Positions 49,589 through 61,740 of a stretch of 64,000 nt of DNA are shown here, piece after piece (the first letter of the stretch is position 1; the number at the start of each line of letters is the position of its first letter). Both the position numbers and the translations under genes were made by a program. The notes beneath the pieces are model-generated. The model did no database searches and was not told the DNA's origin. It worked only from the letters and a program-made list of their open reading frames with translations. This DNA comes from Aspergillus flavus (Eukaryota; Ascomycota; Eurotiomycetes; Eurotiales; Aspergillaceae), in NCBI RefSeq assembly GCF_009017415.1, contig NC_092403.1, positions 2,914,001-2,978,000 on the forward strand. The letters are read 5' to 3'.

Positions 49589-51580
49589 ATGGCCTTCTTA
49601 AAGGGCTCCCAGAAAGAACCCTACTTTGGGATGAAAGGGGGGGGTGGCTGACCTTCTGGATTACTGTAAGCTCCTTTCCTGTCCAAGTCATGTTTCCAAA
49701 ACGTGGCTAACTCCTTGTTTACTGAGCAGGTTGCCTGTGCCACAGACATGAGTTTGTTTGGATATGATCAGGGTCTTCTCAGTATGCTTATCCCAAGCCC
49801 CTGACCCCTGAGAGGGCCGCGTATGATACTAACAATGATCTTCGAAAGGCGGCGTTGTGGTTACGGAAGACTTCTTGGTGGTTCACGATCTGGTCGGAAC
49901 GTCAAAGACTAAGACGCTCTCCACTGTCACTGCCATCTACGACGTTGGGTGTTCCTTCGGCGCACTCGTGGCTTTCGACATTGGGGAACGCCTGGGTCGA
50001 AAGAAGTCAATCTTACTAGGAACCACCCTCATGGCTATCTGCACCCTCCTCAAGTGCACATCTTACAGTCTTTTACAAATATTCGTCGGTCGAGTAACTC
50101 TGGGGTATGTTTCCGAAATCAGTGGTTTCTTACTTCGATTCCTTTCAATGACTAAGGTGAGGCCAGTTTCGGAAATGGCATCGATACATCAACAGCGCCA
50201 ATCTGGAAAACAGAGACTTCCTCACCAAAATGGAGAGGGAAGCTCGTTTTCTTAGAAATGGTCATGAACCTCCTTGGCTTTTCCGTGGTCAACTGGATCA
50301 ACTACGGTCTTTCATTTGCCGGTGGTGCGGTGGCCTGGCGGTTTCCGATCGCTTTCCAGTTCATGTTCATCTTCGTTCTCTTTGCAACTGTCCCATGGCT
50401 TCCCGAGTCCCCGAGGTACGTTGTCTACTCTGATCTTGTTTAGACCTACGAATGTGTCTCCAGTCACTAACTTACTATGTCACCCTAAACGCAGATGGCT
50501 CATGCAGAAAGGATACGAAAAGGAAGCCATCGAAATCCTATCATGCATCGAAGACAAGCGCATCGACGACCCCTATGTTGTGGCACAGAAAAACGAATTC
50601 GAATACACGATATACTACGAAAGAGAGAATGCCATCCGATGGCGCGACATCCTTCTACGCAGAAAGACCGACAGCACAGATTCCAAAAGCTTGCGACGAC
50701 TGATCCTTGGCGCTGGCACACAATTCATGCAACAATTCGAAGGTATCAATATAATGCCTTACTATCTGCCCACTGTCCTCATGAGATTTGTGGGGCTTTC
50801 TGATTCGATGGCACGGCTTCTTACGGCAGTCAATTCTGTCACCTATCTTATTTACACCTGCTGTGCCGTAGGGTTGATTGAGCGAATGGGACGCCGCGGC
50901 CTGATGATGCTGTTTACCGCAGGCCAGTTCTTTGCTTTCCTGAATATTACGATCCTGCTGCGTTATGCGGAGGCCAATGCTGGTACTGTCGAAGGACAAC
51001 GATTTGGTTTCGCCTCTATTGTGTTCTTTTCCCTCTTCTATATTTTCTTTGGTCTTGGCATGCTCAAGATCCCGTGGCTTTCCTACAGAGCGCAACTCCC
51101 TCCAAATGCGGAACAAGGGAGCTGCTGTGGCGACGGCAACCAACTGTTAATCAAATTCGATTATATATATTCTGTTCCGACAATCATCCTGACTTGTCCA
51201 GAATGACAAACTTTGTCATGGTGGAGATCACTCCTATTGGAATTGAAAACATCGGTTGGAAGTTTTGGATAGTCTGGACAGTGTTCAACGCCGCGTTCTT
51301 GCCAGTCATCTATTTCTTTTATCCAGAAAGAGATGTTGTCTCTGCTTTTATTCTTTCCTGAGGAAATACTTACCTTGAGTTTGTTCTAGCCAACCGCACC
51401 CTAGAAGACATTGATGCGTACTACCGTTCGAACCCGTCGTTGATCGTCATCAAGGATCCGGATGCCATCTCCGTCAAACGCCCGTTGAAGTACATTGAGC
51501 GCGAAGACCACGAGATGAAAAAGATTGGTGAAATCAGGACGAAGAAGGTCGATGATCTTATGGTGGAACATGTGGAATAA
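49589..51580 (+). pseudogene. MFS sugar porter (maltose/hexose permease type), multiply broken
   Basis: The gene layout is clear but it cannot be translated. Exon 1 begins MAFLKGSQKEPYFGMKG at 49589 and loses frame in a run of eight G (49637-49644). Exons 49730-49781 and 49849-50104 give VACATDMSLFGYDQGLLS and GVVVTEDFL. Exon 4 from 50166 shifts frame at about 50218-50222 (one extra base) inside the TSTAPIWKTETS segment, then reads VMNLLGFSVVNW to the family motif WLPESPR. Exon 5 from 50495 carries QQFEGINIMPYYLP and ERMGRRG, then shifts again near 51080. Two further introns have lost their donors (after ATATN near 51150 and after YPE near 51330). The tail ends HVE at 51580. At least three frameshifts and two lost splice sites make a functional protein very unlikely. 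Confidence 0.82.
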
Positions 51581-53549
51581 ATGAAACTGTCGGAGTGTTG
51601 GTTATATGGCGCAGCATGAAGGGGTGAAGGGATTGACGATGTCGTGATATACCTTGAGATATAGGTAGTAAGCGGATCACTTCTTATTCAAGCCCTCTGA
51701 TTACAACTACATCGTAAAGAAAAATTGTACGGCCAAGACTACACTGGTTATATCGGAAACAGCGAACCTGCCTTTGGGATCTGATTCAATATGTTTATGC
51801 CCTTGCAGTAGTAATATTAAAGAAGGCCTGGCTCCACATTCCCACGACGAGCCGCAGGAGGTCCGCGGAAATTGATTCCGCAGAATTATTCCAATCACGG
51901 TTTCTAATATCAGTCTGTTATCTTCCGATCTTTTCGAGATTTAGGGCTAGCTAATGCCGTGGCCCAGTTCCTCGAGACTTACGTCTCATCGTACAATCGA
52001 CCGAGGGATTTTAGAACACTCCTTTTAGTGTCCAAGATAGCGGTTTAGTATTTAAACTATAGTCTACTATGACTTGAGTAACATGACACCTGGATAAGAT
52101 TGATCAGATGCGTGATTATGCATAAAAGATGAGGTTCACACTCGCGTTGACCTGAAGTACGGAGAAAAGAGTTCACAGCCTACCTGTGGGATTCTCCCGC
52201 CCTGAAAAAAAAAAAAAAAAAGAAAAAGGAAAAGAGGAAAAAAAAAAAAAAAAATCAAATTAAAAAGCTGTACAGTGCTCTCTCCAATTAATTATCGATT
52301 ATCCTAAGAACCCACTGGTCGCAGTGGTACCCATTTTCAAGGCATAAGCAAGTCGGGTGTGGGGCAATCCGTGCAAATTAAATTCATGCAAAGCTCCACT
52401 TCAGTCGTCTATCCAGTTTAAAACAATCCTAGTGGAAAGATAGCCAGGCACCGTAATGAAGATTTTCTCAATTTTTCCTCCATCAAGTTCACCAGGGCGA
52501 GGTGGCCTTACTACAAGTCGTTATGAAAAGACAACAGAGGGAAAACAAGGAATGTTATACAAAAGGGCATCAGTTGAACAAGTGACGATATTTCGAGTTA
52601 GGGCTTTAGAGTTTGCCGTTCGATTTGCCACATCGCAAGTATGACGGAAGATCTTCGGCGGTACCATAAAATCGTGAGAGATTTACGGCTATTGTGCGAG
52701 AGAAGAGGAAACCTGCAGTGGAAAGCGTGTAGTTATGCTACAATCTACAGTGTAGACAGGGTTACGACCCTAGAATGGTGGGTGGATTAATATAGAAACA
52801 ACGCACTAGCTCAACGAGCGATCAATGCCTTTCATAGTAGCAGTTGTTAGGCAGCCTTAGAAAATGCAAAACAAAAGGGGCAGAGAAATGGAAATGCAAC
52901 CAGATGAACTGATTATCGAGAAAAGTCTACGGAAAAGTGCTTCGAAGCCAGTGGCGGATGTAGTTCGTCATAGACATACCGTTCGGATAAAAGAGCCGGC
53001 CGGAAGCTCATATTGTTGCCGTGGTCGATTGCAAGGTTAACGACAGTTTTCACGAATATGCTCCGGAGTGTGGTTGCTTTGAAAATGAGAATTTCCTGGA
53101 CGGATGAGTCTCATATTGAAAAGCCACTGCGTCAAGAATTAGCGGATGTGTCGAGAACGTTGCATTAGTCGTACTCCACCCAAGGCATCGTGGAGCTATA
53201 GCCGTGGGTCTTCCAGCGCTTTGGCCTGTCACAGAACTCGAAACTCTTCACCGGCCCCAAGAATGGATTTGCCATCGAATCGACCGAGGGTTCCGTACTC
53301 CATAATGACGAAATCCTCGGTCGGCTTTCATGCTTTTCACTTGTCTGTTCGGCATGCCGAAACGGAATCCTCGGGGTCCAGTCTAGGAACGCCCGGAATT
53401 AACTTTCTCATCTGAACGAATTTTCAGCTCTTCAAATGTAGAAATCGGCGGTGCAGTTTCCTGTTCCTTTTCTATTCCCTTTCCATGAGACGGTCGGATT
53501 GGTTCGTAATCCACTGACTCCAGCGCCTTTCTGTTGACTGTCTCTTACA
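51581..53549. other. intergenic, 2 kb, with an A-rich tract
   Basis: No gene supported. A purine tract of almost only A lies at 52205-52254. The right part is the promoter region of the MFS exporter gene. Confidence 0.5.
52205..52254 (+). repeat. A-rich purine tract
   Basis: Fifty bases of A with a few G (two runs of sixteen or more A). This may exclude nucleosomes upstream of the exporter gene, or be simple slippage. It is also a place where read errors are likely. Confidence 0.8.
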
Positions 53550-55397
53550 ATGGCCGATCAACCCGCCAACAACGCCCCGCATAGTCAGTCCAGTAATTCT
53601 TTTCTGGACAGGTTAGGACCTGAATAATTGCTGTGTGTTTATCACGGTCGGGCTGACACCTCACTAGGCTAAAGGGCTTCTTCGGCTTTGATAACGATGT
53701 CGACCCCGATGAACTGCGTAACAGCAAGGACATCGAAATCCACTCTTGGAACGGTCCAAACGACCCTGAGAACCCGTACGTAGTCATCCTGTCTGTCAGG
53801 ATGGTCGCATTCGTACTTACTGACCCTTCTTAGGTTCAACTGGAGTCTTAAGTACAAATGGCTTTTAACAGTCACTGTTTGCTTCATGTGAGATCCTATC
53901 GCTTCGCTTTGATTGATATGCGCTGACCCCTTATAAAATAGCTCTATCTTGACTGGACTTCCAGCAGGAACCTATGGCTCTGGAAATGACTGGATGGAAG
54001 AGAAATTCCATGTTCAGAATTCTCCTTTTCCCAACCTCTACTGGGCAACGACGTCCTGGAATATGGGCGCTGCCTTCTGGCCGTTGATCTTTGTGCCTCT
54101 CACTGAGTCTTCTGGTCGTATGCCTGGGTACTTTGTAGCCTATGTGATCCTGGTGATTTCCTTATTCCCATCGGCATTCGCGAATAACTTCGCCACGCTG
54201 GTTGTCACTCGCTTCTTTGGTGGCGGTGCCTCCTCGGTCTCCATCAACATTGTCGGAGGAAGCATCAGTGACGTTTGGTTGGGTGAGAAGGCTCGCAGTC
54301 TGCCTATGTCGTTGTTTGGCTTCACCAGTGTTGTAGGTATTGCACTGGGCCCCTTCATCGGTTCGGCCATTGTACAGATCCACAAGTCTGACCCTTGGCG
54401 TTGGTAAGCGATCTCATCTCTTCGTGTATCAAATACACATCTCTGACAGCACATGTCTCGCAGGATCTTCTATATTCAGATTATCTATAATGCCGCCCTC
54501 ATCCCCGTGTTCTACCTGATCCTCAGCGAAACCCGCCCTGATGTGATCTTAAAGAAACGGGCCCGAAAGATCCGGAAGGAAACCGGCCGACCTGTCTATG
54601 CCCAAGCAGAACTCAACAAAGTCAACACACTCAAGCTTCTGCAGATCTCCTTCCAACGTCCTACACGTATGCTCTTAACTGAGCCTGTTGTTATATTCTT
54701 TACTCTCTGGATCAGTTTTGCCTGGGGTATTTTGTATCTATTCTTCTCCAGTGTGGTCCAAACCTACAGCACCAATTATGGCTGGGGCGTTATGGCCACT
54801 GGTCTTGTTCAACTCGCTATCTCCGTGGGTGCGGTCATCGGTACAGCCATCAACCCTATCCAGGACTGGATCTATCTGAGTTCGGCCAGACGCAACTCCG
54901 AAAAGCCCGGCAAACCCATCCCCGAGGCTCGTCTTTACACCGCGATCCCCGGTAGCTTACTTTTCGCAGCTGGCCTGTTCTGGTACGGTTGGGCCAGTAT
55001 GCCCGACGTGCACTGGATTGTACCCACGATCGGCATCACGGCTGCCGGTATCGGTATCTACTCCATCTATATGGCTGTGGTCAACTACCTTACCGACGCG
55101 TACGAGAAGTACGCCGCCTCGGCTTTGTCGGCTGCTTCGTTGGGTCGTAACTCGTTCGGTGCTTTCCTCCCTCTGGCTTCGCCTCAGCTGTTCTCGAATC
55201 TCGGCTTTGGATGGGCCGGTTCGTTATTGGGCTTTATCGGTATCGCGCTTTCGGTTGTCCCTGTTGTCTTGGTGTTGAAGGGTCCTCAGATCCGTAATAG
55301 TAGTCCTTTCATGCGTGAGTCTATGTGGACTTCGGATGAGGTTGATGAGGTGGATGAGCCCAGTGCGGAGAAGGTGCCTACTGCTGAGATCCCGTAA
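53550..55397 (+). CDS. MFS drug:H+ antiporter (DHA1 type)
   Basis: Five exons: 53550-53611, 53668-53775, 53834-53887, 53942-54403 and 54464-55397, 1620 nt, 539 aa, the usual size for a 12-helix DHA1 transporter. The cytoplasmic N-terminus (about 70 residues) is hydrophilic with the typical NDPENPFNWS entry to helix 1. Helices follow from WLLTVTVCFISILTGLPAG. The PLTESSGRMPGYF loop stands in place of motif A, and the helix 5 region reads SLFGFTSVVGIALGPFIGS. The large cytoplasmic loop (SETRPDVILKKRARKIRKETG) separates the two halves. Members export drugs, polyamines or fungal metabolites across the plasma membrane; the substrate cannot be told. All exon junctions keep frame, so the gene looks intact. 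Confidence 0.9.
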
Positions 55398-55871
55398 ATG
55401 GTGGTTCATATTTTCCTTGAAATGCCGGTAAGAGGCAGCTCCTTTGGTTTCAGTCTTTGTTAAAGCTATTGCTTGCTCTTATATCGCTCTTAATTGAGTT
55501 GAGTGTACATATTAAGCCTGCTTACATATTGGTTCACATGGGCTACAATGTCATATGAATACATATACAAAAGAGTTTCTGGCATGCAGAATGCGTATAA
55601 ACTTTTGCACGAATTATTCATTTGGTCCTGGACTAAATACGAGAAAGGCAAACGGTCGTTATCCAAATAGTCAGGTGAGCTAGGTCTGCTTGGTACTGGA
55701 CACCAAATCTCGAGCCAGCTTCGCTATACTGCTCAATTTTGCAGCAGTGTCGCTGTCCTTGAGTCGCTTTGCTGGTTCTGTGAAAAAGGTTTCGACCCCG
55801 AGCCTTGGATCTTATTGGACTTCCCTTGAGAATCGATTCGGCTGAAAGCTTCCTTCATTACATGGAAGTCT
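55398..55871. other. intergenic: 3' flank of the exporter
   Basis: No gene or repeat seen. It also forms the upstream flank of the orphan frame at 55872. Confidence 0.45.
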
Positions 55872-56309
55872 TTGACCACTTGCAAAGTCTTGTTGCTCAC
55901 GGACTATGACACCGTTCACATTACACGAGGGCGTGGCTCGATTAGTTTACTTCGCAGTTTCGGGCGCGACAATGCCATCAGCTGGGATTTTCTCGAGAAT
56001 CCAACAACGAAAACCGGTGTGGTGACCAGCTTGCAGGGCGCCATCTTGTCGAAGCGAAGAACCATGGATCCCTTCAAGGCCATCATTACACTCAGTGCTC
56101 GCCTGGATACATTTGCCACAATCAATACCCTTTTCAAGAAGGATCCCAAGGATGATGATGTCTGGTATGACCCTAAGGAGGCCACTACAAACTCACTGAA
56201 TCAGTATGACATCGACAACCTCGGAACACTGAATCTGAAGTCCCTCTCATGTGTAACGTTCCATACTCTACTAATGGACACGGTGAAGGAGGAGCGAATA
56301 CATGGATAG
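55872..56309 (+). CDS. orphan reading frame, possibly a gene fragment
   Basis: An open frame of 145 codons with protein-like composition: a middle section reading DPFKAIITLSARLDTFATIN and an end reading YDIDNLGTLNLKSLSCVTFH. It has no signal peptide, no transmembrane helix and no motif I know. The first codons (MTTCKVLLLTDYDTVHITRG) may be a chance extension, so a start further in, or a missing upstream exon, is possible. Its neighbourhood (a STAND-like stub 450 bp further on) suggests remnants of a larger accessory locus. Confidence 0.4.
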   Translation: MTTCKVLLLTDYDTVHITRGRGSISLLRSFGRDNAISWDFLENPTTKTGVVTSLQGAILSKRRTMDPFKAIITLSARLDTFATINTLFKKDPKDDDVWYDPKEATTNSLNQYDIDNLGTLNLKSLSCVTFHTLLMDTVKEERIHG

Positions 56310-56766
56310 AGATGACCGCTGGAGGGAGATGCAACATAACCATTGCATACTCACTCTTTCCGGGAAGAAGATAATTACACTGACCAATAACCGTTTAGCT
56401 GGGTAGGAGAGAGACAAACACCTCGCACGTCGTGCAACTACAAATGGGATATGCTATGTCTCCAAAGGTGGTTGGTGTGGAAGACTTGGGTGTAGGACAG
56501 GGTTACGATTGTTTGTTGTTCAAAGAAATCTCGTCGCTGAAACAACTTGTGAAAGAGCGTTCTTTATGCCTAGTGGAAGATGTCCATTCTATTTTTGATA
56601 ATTCTATTCCTTTGCTGAGCTTCGTTTAACCTTTTGTGTACTGTGGTTCACTACCAGTCTCTAACAGTCCCAAAATAAAACCGAGACACTACATTTCCGC
56701 CAAACTATTAAGAGCGTCCCGATTATAGTGCTGCAAAGAGTCACAGTTAGACGTTGCCAAACAAAC
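56310..56766. other. intergenic, no gene seen
   Basis: Spacer between two orphan frames. The 65-codon frame at 56432-56629 has no features. Confidence 0.45.
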
Positions 56767-57344
56767 ATGGACAAGTTGAGAGTTATCAATAACCCACCAG
56801 AAACTGAGATACAAGCTGTCGAGTAAGAGATATCCATTCGCCTCTCCACAGATCAAGTGTCATTTCACTAACACACAGCCTCATTTAGTGTTGTTGCTGT
56901 CCATGGCGTCGCCGGCTATAAGACTAGCACATGGGAGTCCTTAGATCCCGGCACCATAAGTTATGTCGAATGGTTCAGCGGCCGTTCCATTGTGCGGGTC
57001 TCAGTATATGAATACCATTTTATTAGCAAAGGGGCGAACGCTTTCACCAGACTTGGACTTCGAGCCGAGGCGCTTGAGATGCTTGAAGCCATTTCCAGGT
57101 TGCAAGGAGGAAAACAAACAAAAATTGTATTCGTCGGGCATGACATTGGCGGGATACTCATCAAAGAGGTGACTATGGCAAAGACCCTGTGTTGATCTGA
57201 GATCCGTACGCTAAGATAACCAAGGCACTCATCCAGGCCGCCTTTGGACATGATGCTGATGATCAACATAACGAGGGCGAACTTGAGAATGTCGAGGGCA
57301 AGGAGTACTCTTCCGACGATGGAGACCTCAAGGGAGATGACTAG
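56767..57344 (+). CDS. alpha/beta-hydrolase (lipase-like) N-terminal domain of STAND type, standing alone
   Basis: Three exons, 56767-56822, 56889-57168 and 57225-57344, 456 nt, 151 aa. After a short start the protein reads VVAVHGVAGYKTSTWES, the oxyanion strand that opens the alpha/beta-hydrolase domain at the N-terminus of many fungal NLR/STAND proteins. It continues through a strand such as RIVRVSVYEYHF to IVFVGHDIGGILIKEALIQAAF, the nucleophile elbow. Here the elbow reads GHDIGG where these domains normally have GHSLGG, so aspartate stands in place of the nucleophile serine. The expected NACHT/NB-ARC part is absent: an acidic tail (ENVEGKEYSSDDGDLKGDD) and a stop follow. It is either a truncated NLR remnant or a small decoy-like protein. 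Splice sites are my reconstruction. Confidence 0.6.
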
Positions 57345-59235
57345 GGGGCAATAAATCAGCTTGCACAGGGCATATGATAAAACTATTTACTTTTCCTAGG
57401 TCTCATACACCCGACGCTGGGGATAACATTCTAGTGCTAGTGGTTAACGTAAGAACAATCATTTGGCTACCATGAATCACCGACTATAGGCTCCCTCGAG
57501 ATCGATTGGAAGACGGTAGTCTGGGGATGTTCCCAGTTACCCTTGACATACTTGGCACCGAAAAGCTTTGAGCCACATACTGTACATGTTTCTAAGACTG
57601 CCATACGCCCTCGTAACCCACAATGAAAACTCTCAATCCACATATAGAAATCCGTCCCTGGAGTTGGTAGAAATCGAGTTTCAAATGAGGAATTAAAGGG
57701 CCATTGGTAGTACGGTCAACACATCAAGGCACCAAGGAAACGTGCTAAGGCAGTGGCAACACACGGGTATCATACATCGTAGTGACGGTTAATGTCCTCC
57801 CCAACAGGGCGTGACTACAAGATAGTCTCGCACCTTGTAGGGTCCAGATGTTCTTTCCAGTAAATTAGGTCTAATCACTTACCCTATCACCACTGCCTAT
57901 TTAGGGTAGTAAGGCTATACATGTAGTGGGTACTACTTTAACATGCTATTAGGGAGAGGGGTCTAACCTAGGAGCTATTGAGATACCTGAATATATACAT
58001 GGAGGGACCTACATAAACTTTGTAAGTAGTGGTATTCCTCGGAGCACCTATATACCTATACTACACAGGGCCCTACTAGACTGAATACATTAGATATGAT
58101 CAAGACAGTATATCCATAGTGAGATACACAACCAGCATACAGGACTACCCAGGATATACAGCACCATCAGCCAATCAGAATACAGGTCACTATAGCGCTT
58201 TACATGCATGTTGTTAGGGTTGATAGTGCTCTAAGCTTCTCTCCACCAGGCATGTTACTACTAAAGGCTCACTCAGGAAAAGCTCAGAAGTATAAGGAGC
58301 CTCGCCCATGAGACCTATTTACAGTGATTCAGTCCTCACTAAGCACCACTGGTCTCTTAGCCAGTCAGCTTGTAGGGACCCGTCCTCCCACAATCCCACC
58401 GACCTCGGCTGGATGAGGGAGATATATCCAAACGTTTCCATGTCCGAATGTCATTTTGGGGGGAAGTGAATTTGGATGAGGCTCCTATACAAAGTGGGCC
58501 CCTTTTGTTTTTTCACTTTTCTGCCAAGTTTGATAGAGGATGGCATTGTAGTTCTTCGGAGTTTGTGGACGTTTTCAATCCCACCTCAGATAGGATTAAC
58601 CGTTCTTTACTACGGGGAATGACATACATGTCCTCTGAATCCTCTTTCATTATTATTATTCGTCTTTCTATTCTTCCTCCTTTTTTACTCTGTTTGTCTT
58701 TATCTCTTCTACAAGATTACTAGTTGTCCAATATCTGTTACCTCGACAGCTTGCTCGGAAGGACTGGTTTTCCTTCTCGTACCCCAGGCTTGACGATGAC
58801 AATCACTTACCCATTGTGGTCAGAAATTATTGGTTGTGGCTGAAGTATACTGAAAGGCTTGGGGAATCATTAAATTTCATTCAAATAAGTTGACACAGCA
58901 TTGCTAAGGTGAAGAAAGTTATTTCCAGGGTACCTCCACGTCAGGTGTAGTGCTAGGACTAGAATGGTATGGTGGGGCCCGCCCCGATGATCATTGGTGG
59001 GCCCGAACACGGCGTACCGCTCAGCCTCTTTGCGACCCTCGTTATCACCATCTTTCATCATCTTCCTTCATCATCTTCAACTTTCGATTTCATCTATTAT
59101 TTTATCATCCAAACTATCGGTCTTTCGTTTCGTATTCGTTTCACCTACTTTACTTAACGTGCTCTGGTCTAAATCTTGATTACTGTGCTCTCCATCTCTT
59201 CAGCCAGTAGCTGACACGATAAGGAGTCCGCAGCC
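57345..59235. other. intergenic, 1.9 kb
   Basis: 57400-58400 has an odd TA/AC-rich texture with repeated words such as tatacctata and might be an old unnamed repeat. 58450-59235 has pyrimidine-rich patches and TCATC runs typical of a fungal promoter and 5' UTR ahead of the membrane-protein gene. No gene supported. Confidence 0.45.
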
Positions 59236-60414
59236 ATGGTTGTCTCGTCCCTTGTTCGCCGAGGCATGGAGCTGGCCTCCGACATGCCCATGAACTCCAA
59301 AAATCCTGAAGTGCCTTCCATTCATCTGTCAGGATGGCTGGCTGGTCTTTTTGTCTTCTCTGTCCTAGCTTTCTTTTTTGTTGTCTTCTCGGTAAGGTCA
59401 CTGTTCTTTGTCATGCTCCTATTTTAGTGGGTTGTGCTCCTCGAGATGTCCTACGGTCGCTAATACCATCTCTAGATCGAATACACCTATGGAATGGTGG
59501 TTGCAGCTCTCGCCGCTGTCGAGGAGACTAACCCCGATATCTATATCCGCGTGAAGACCGACTCCAATCCCGACAAAGATGTCGACGCGGCTGAGCCCGA
59601 GGCAGATATTCTTCGCCCTCAGCCTATCACTAGTAAACTGCGCACCACCATTAAACATCTCCGTGCACGCGCCGGCTTCTGGTCTCGTTTCCGCGGTTTC
59701 GGTCTGTTCTTCGCATACTCTCTAGCCGAGGGGTTTCTCTTCTCGATTCTACCCTTGTCCATGACCAACTTTGCCGGGCAGTTGGTCGCCAGAATGATCA
59801 TCGGCATGGCCCTGGCCAACCTGGAAATGACCTGGGTGCATATTGTGATATCTGAGCCCTCCCCCAAGCGCTTCTACCAGCGCATTCCCGGATTCAAGAG
59901 CTGGCTGAGGATTGCCCCTGTCGTTGCCTTTGAGCAAGGCGCTGTCTGTGCCGCTTTCTACATCCCCCTACTTATCTCCGGAGCTGCTGGAGCTCTGAGC
60001 GACTTGGTTGTTGATCCCAACGCTAACCTCCCACCGGCTGAGCTTGTGAGCCGCGCAGCCACGGTCATCGCCATCCCATCCCTGCTTGCTGGTCTCGTAT
60101 CCATCCCCGTGCGGGCCGTTACGATTCGTGTTGCAGCCTCCATGCTTCCAAAGGAGGATGAAGCGATCATACCCTTTGACCGCTCCTTCGGCGGAAAGGT
60201 GGTTCCTGCCACTCTGGGCGGCAGCGGTAAGCTCAGCATCAAAGATGCATGGACGACCTTTGATGGACCTGCTCGCATTCGCTACCTGAAGGTGATTGGT
60301 AAGGCCTTTGCCATGGAGTTTGCCGCGACGATTCTCTTTTCATTTGTACTCGGTTGCCAAGTCCACGCGGGGGCATTGGCATACGGTGTCCGGCGTAGCG
60401 AGGTCAGCGCTTAG
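59236..60414 (+). CDS. multi-spanning membrane protein, fungal, function unknown
   Basis: Two exons, 59236-59391 and 59476-60414, 1095 nt, 364 aa. The first exon ends in a transmembrane helix (GWLAGLFVFSVLAFFFVVFS) and the second opens IEYTYGMVVAALAAVEET. A hydrophilic loop with acidic and basic residues follows (about residues 70-115), then several more hydrophobic helices: FFAYSLAEGFLFSILPLSM, VVAFEQGAVCAAFYIPLLIS, TVIAIPSLLAGLVSIPVRAV and the last, MEFAATILFSFVLGCQVHAG. Orthologues in Aspergillus are, as I recall, sometimes labelled ubiquitin carrier protein. Nothing in the sequence supports this; the next gene is a real ubiquitin-conjugating enzyme and the label may have leaked from it. 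Confidence 0.72.
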
Positions 60415-61069
60415 CTGATCCACATATTTTAACGTACATGAGATTTTCTTTCCTATCTATCTTCTACTATTACCACTTCTTTCTTTTTCTCTCTTGTTTT
60501 GTTGTACAACTTGGACATACCTTTTCTTGGCGCTGCGTCATAACAGGTTTTTTATCCACTACGAAGCGTCACGGTTCGTTTCGGTTGTCCTGTTGACCTC
60601 TCCTATTGTGTCGATACATGCGCTCTGTAGCCCTTGGTTAGTTATGCCGAAAACGTACTTGTGTTTAGTGCATCTGAAATACTATATTGAACCTACTCTA
60701 CATTATGCACAAGACCGTCGCTTACGTGGCTGTTCCAGAAGTTCAGTATATGTACAGTATACTGTAACATGTAGGGTGCCTGAAAATTAACTCCCCGATG
60801 CCTGACTAAGGCCATCCAACTGACCAATAGCCCCGCACCCCGCCCGACCAAACACACCGCCCTCAGTGGCCATCCTTTCACCACTTCTCTCGTCACTGAT
60901 AATCTTTTTTACCCTTTCTTCCTCCTGGGTACCTTTGGAGAGTTGTTCTCTTGTTGAACCGCCATATTAATTGTATGCGCTCCTAGGGTCTCGTCAGGCG
61001 CCTGATTCCTTCATCCCGCTCCTCTTTCTCGCCCCGCGCTACCACTCCCGAGACCAGATTTCCACCACT
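60415..61069. other. intergenic: promoter region of the E2 gene
   Basis: 3' flank of the membrane-protein gene and promoter of the E2 gene. The stretch before the E2 start is C/T-rich, as usual for fungal housekeeping genes. No other gene seen. Confidence 0.5.
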
Positions 61070-61740
61070 ATGGCTACATCACCAGCAGGTCGTATGTTGG
61101 TGAGACAGCTGCAACAGATGCAGTCTGCTAAAGACCTTCCTGGCATTAGCTGTGGGCTTGTCGATGAAAATAACGTGTTTGAGTGGGAGGTCATGCTCAT
61201 GATCTCAGACGATGTCAAGTTGTACGGTGGTAAGTTCTATTTGACTTCCGAAAAGATTCGATAATTCGGCAGTATATATCTATATCCTTAGACACTTACT
61301 GATCGACTTTAATTTTTTAACAGGTGGCTTTTTCCGTGCTCGACTCTCCTTTCCTCCCGAATACCCACATATGCCACCGAAGATGAAGTTTGAAACGCCA
61401 CTTTTCCACCCGAACAGTATGAATTTCTCCCCTCTTCCCCTCTCTGCCTTGTATATCCCGAGCCAGACGCTGATGATTTATAGTTTACCCCAACGGCGAC
61501 GTCTGCATTTCCATTCTGCACCCACCTGAGGAAGACAAGTACGGTTACGAGTCTGCTGCAGAGCGCTGGTCCCCCGTCCAGACCCCGGAAACAATCCTGC
61601 TATCTGTGATCTCCATGCTCTCGAGTCCGAATGATGAAAGCCCCGCCAACGTTGAAGCTGCCCGCCTATGGAGAGAAGACCCCAAAGAGTTCAAGAAGAA
61701 AGTTCGCAAGTGTGTCCGAGACAGCCTGGGTGAGGAATAA
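61070..61740 (+). CDS. ubiquitin-conjugating enzyme E2, Ubc7/UBE2G type
   Basis: Three exons, 61070-61229, 61324-61416 and 61484-61740, 510 nt, 169 aa. The E2 core is complete: PPEYPHMPPKMKFETPLFHPN with the HPN tripeptide, then the active-site cysteine C92 in GDVCISILH. Right after it comes the acidic insertion PPEEDKYGYESAAERW, about 13 residues, which marks the Ubc7/UBE2G group (the yeast enzyme acts in ER-associated degradation). ETILLSVISMLSSPNDESPANVEAA closes the core, and the protein ends in a short C-terminal helix. Whether this is the UBE2G1 (S. pombe Ubc15) or UBE2G2 (Ubc7) member cannot be settled by eye; the ending favours UBE2G1. Confidence 0.93.

Noticed and set aside
52205..52254. 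A-rich tract as a retroposed poly(A) tail
   Set aside because: No recognisable gene copy precedes it and no target duplication was seen.
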